Shown here: one piece after another, positions 6,067-6,094 of the stretch
Layout of the letters: each line of letters starts with the position of its first letter
How positions within the stretch are numbered: the first letter of the stretch is position 1
NCBI GenBank assembly: GCA_039179915.1
Contig: JBCDEF010000167.1
Location: 1 to 6,094, forward strand
Direction of reading: 5' to 3'
Origin: JANQQZ01 sp039179915
GTDB taxonomy: Bacteria > Planctomycetota > Phycisphaerae > Phycisphaerales > UBA1924
Length of the DNA stretch: 6,094 nucleotides
Notes under the pieces: generated by a model
Database searches by the model: none
What the model was told of the DNA's origin: nothing
The model's input: only the letters and a program-made list of their open reading frames with translations
Program-made: the position numbers and the translations under genes

Positions 6067-6094
6067 ATGCTCTCTCAGACCGCCGAATACGCCC
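6067..6094 (+). CDS. Rrf2-family transcriptional regulator, N-terminus only
   Basis: Only nine codons fall in the window: MLSQTAEYA. This is the hallmark opening of Rrf2 proteins (MLSQTAEYALRA in many members), whose N-terminal winged helix-turn-helix begins exactly here. Rrf2 regulators, including IscR, NsrR and CymR, usually sense iron-sulfur status, nitric oxide or sulfur metabolites, often through a Cys-ligated cluster in the part that lies beyond the window. GATGAGG (6054-6060) is a good ribosome binding site 6 bases before the ATG. The gene probably has its own promoter in the 125-bp gap after moxR. Rrf2 genes often precede suf or isc genes, which could be tested with the next sequence. 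The family call rests on a short but distinctive match. Confidence 0.75.

Overview
The window is GC-rich (about two thirds G+C or more) bacterial chromosome with tightly packed genes, G/C-ending codons, GTG as well as ATG starts and little operon-scale noise. An Asp/Glu/Arg-rich exported protein, a TatC with a long periplasmic insertion, and an ECF sigma/anti-sigma pair of unremarkable identity fit a planctomycete, perhaps of the Phycisphaerae type. That assignment is an inference from style, not from a marker gene. I see no tRNA, rRNA, CRISPR, insertion sequence or phage gene.

Layout, left to right. Positions 1-108 are a G/C homopolymer-rich stretch beyond the end of tadA. On the minus strand, tatC (1598 to 579) and tadA (582 to 109) form a translationally coupled pair that shares the four bases GTGA. 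A 102-bp divergent intergenic region (1599-1700) contains a strong hairpin. On the plus strand there follows a three-gene cluster: an ECF-type sigma factor (1701-2303), a single-pass membrane protein that is probably its anti-sigma factor (2300-2968, ATGA overlap), and after 47 bp an exported PDZ/coiled-coil protein (3016-4575) with its own strong ribosome binding site.

A 268-bp non-coding gap (4576-4843) holds three GC-rich inverted repeats, the largest with 16-base arms. A MoxR-family AAA+ ATPase (4844-5941) follows. A 125-bp intergenic region with nested inverted repeats then leads into the first nine codons of an Rrf2-family regulator (6067 to the window edge).

How the genes may work together: tatC supplies the core subunit of the twin-arginine translocase and tadA modifies tRNA-Arg; both are housekeeping. 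The sigma/membrane anti-sigma/exported PDZ trio looks like a cell-envelope signalling unit, in which the anti-sigma factor spans the inner membrane and the PDZ protein works in the same extracytoplasmic compartment. MoxR is a chaperone-like ATPase, here without its usual DUF58/VWA partner directly downstream. The most unusual items are the sigma/anti-sigma/PDZ trio, the internal 80-residue duplication in the PDZ protein, the TatC insertion, the long intergenic inverted repeat at 4716-4767 and the structured leader before the Rrf2 gene.
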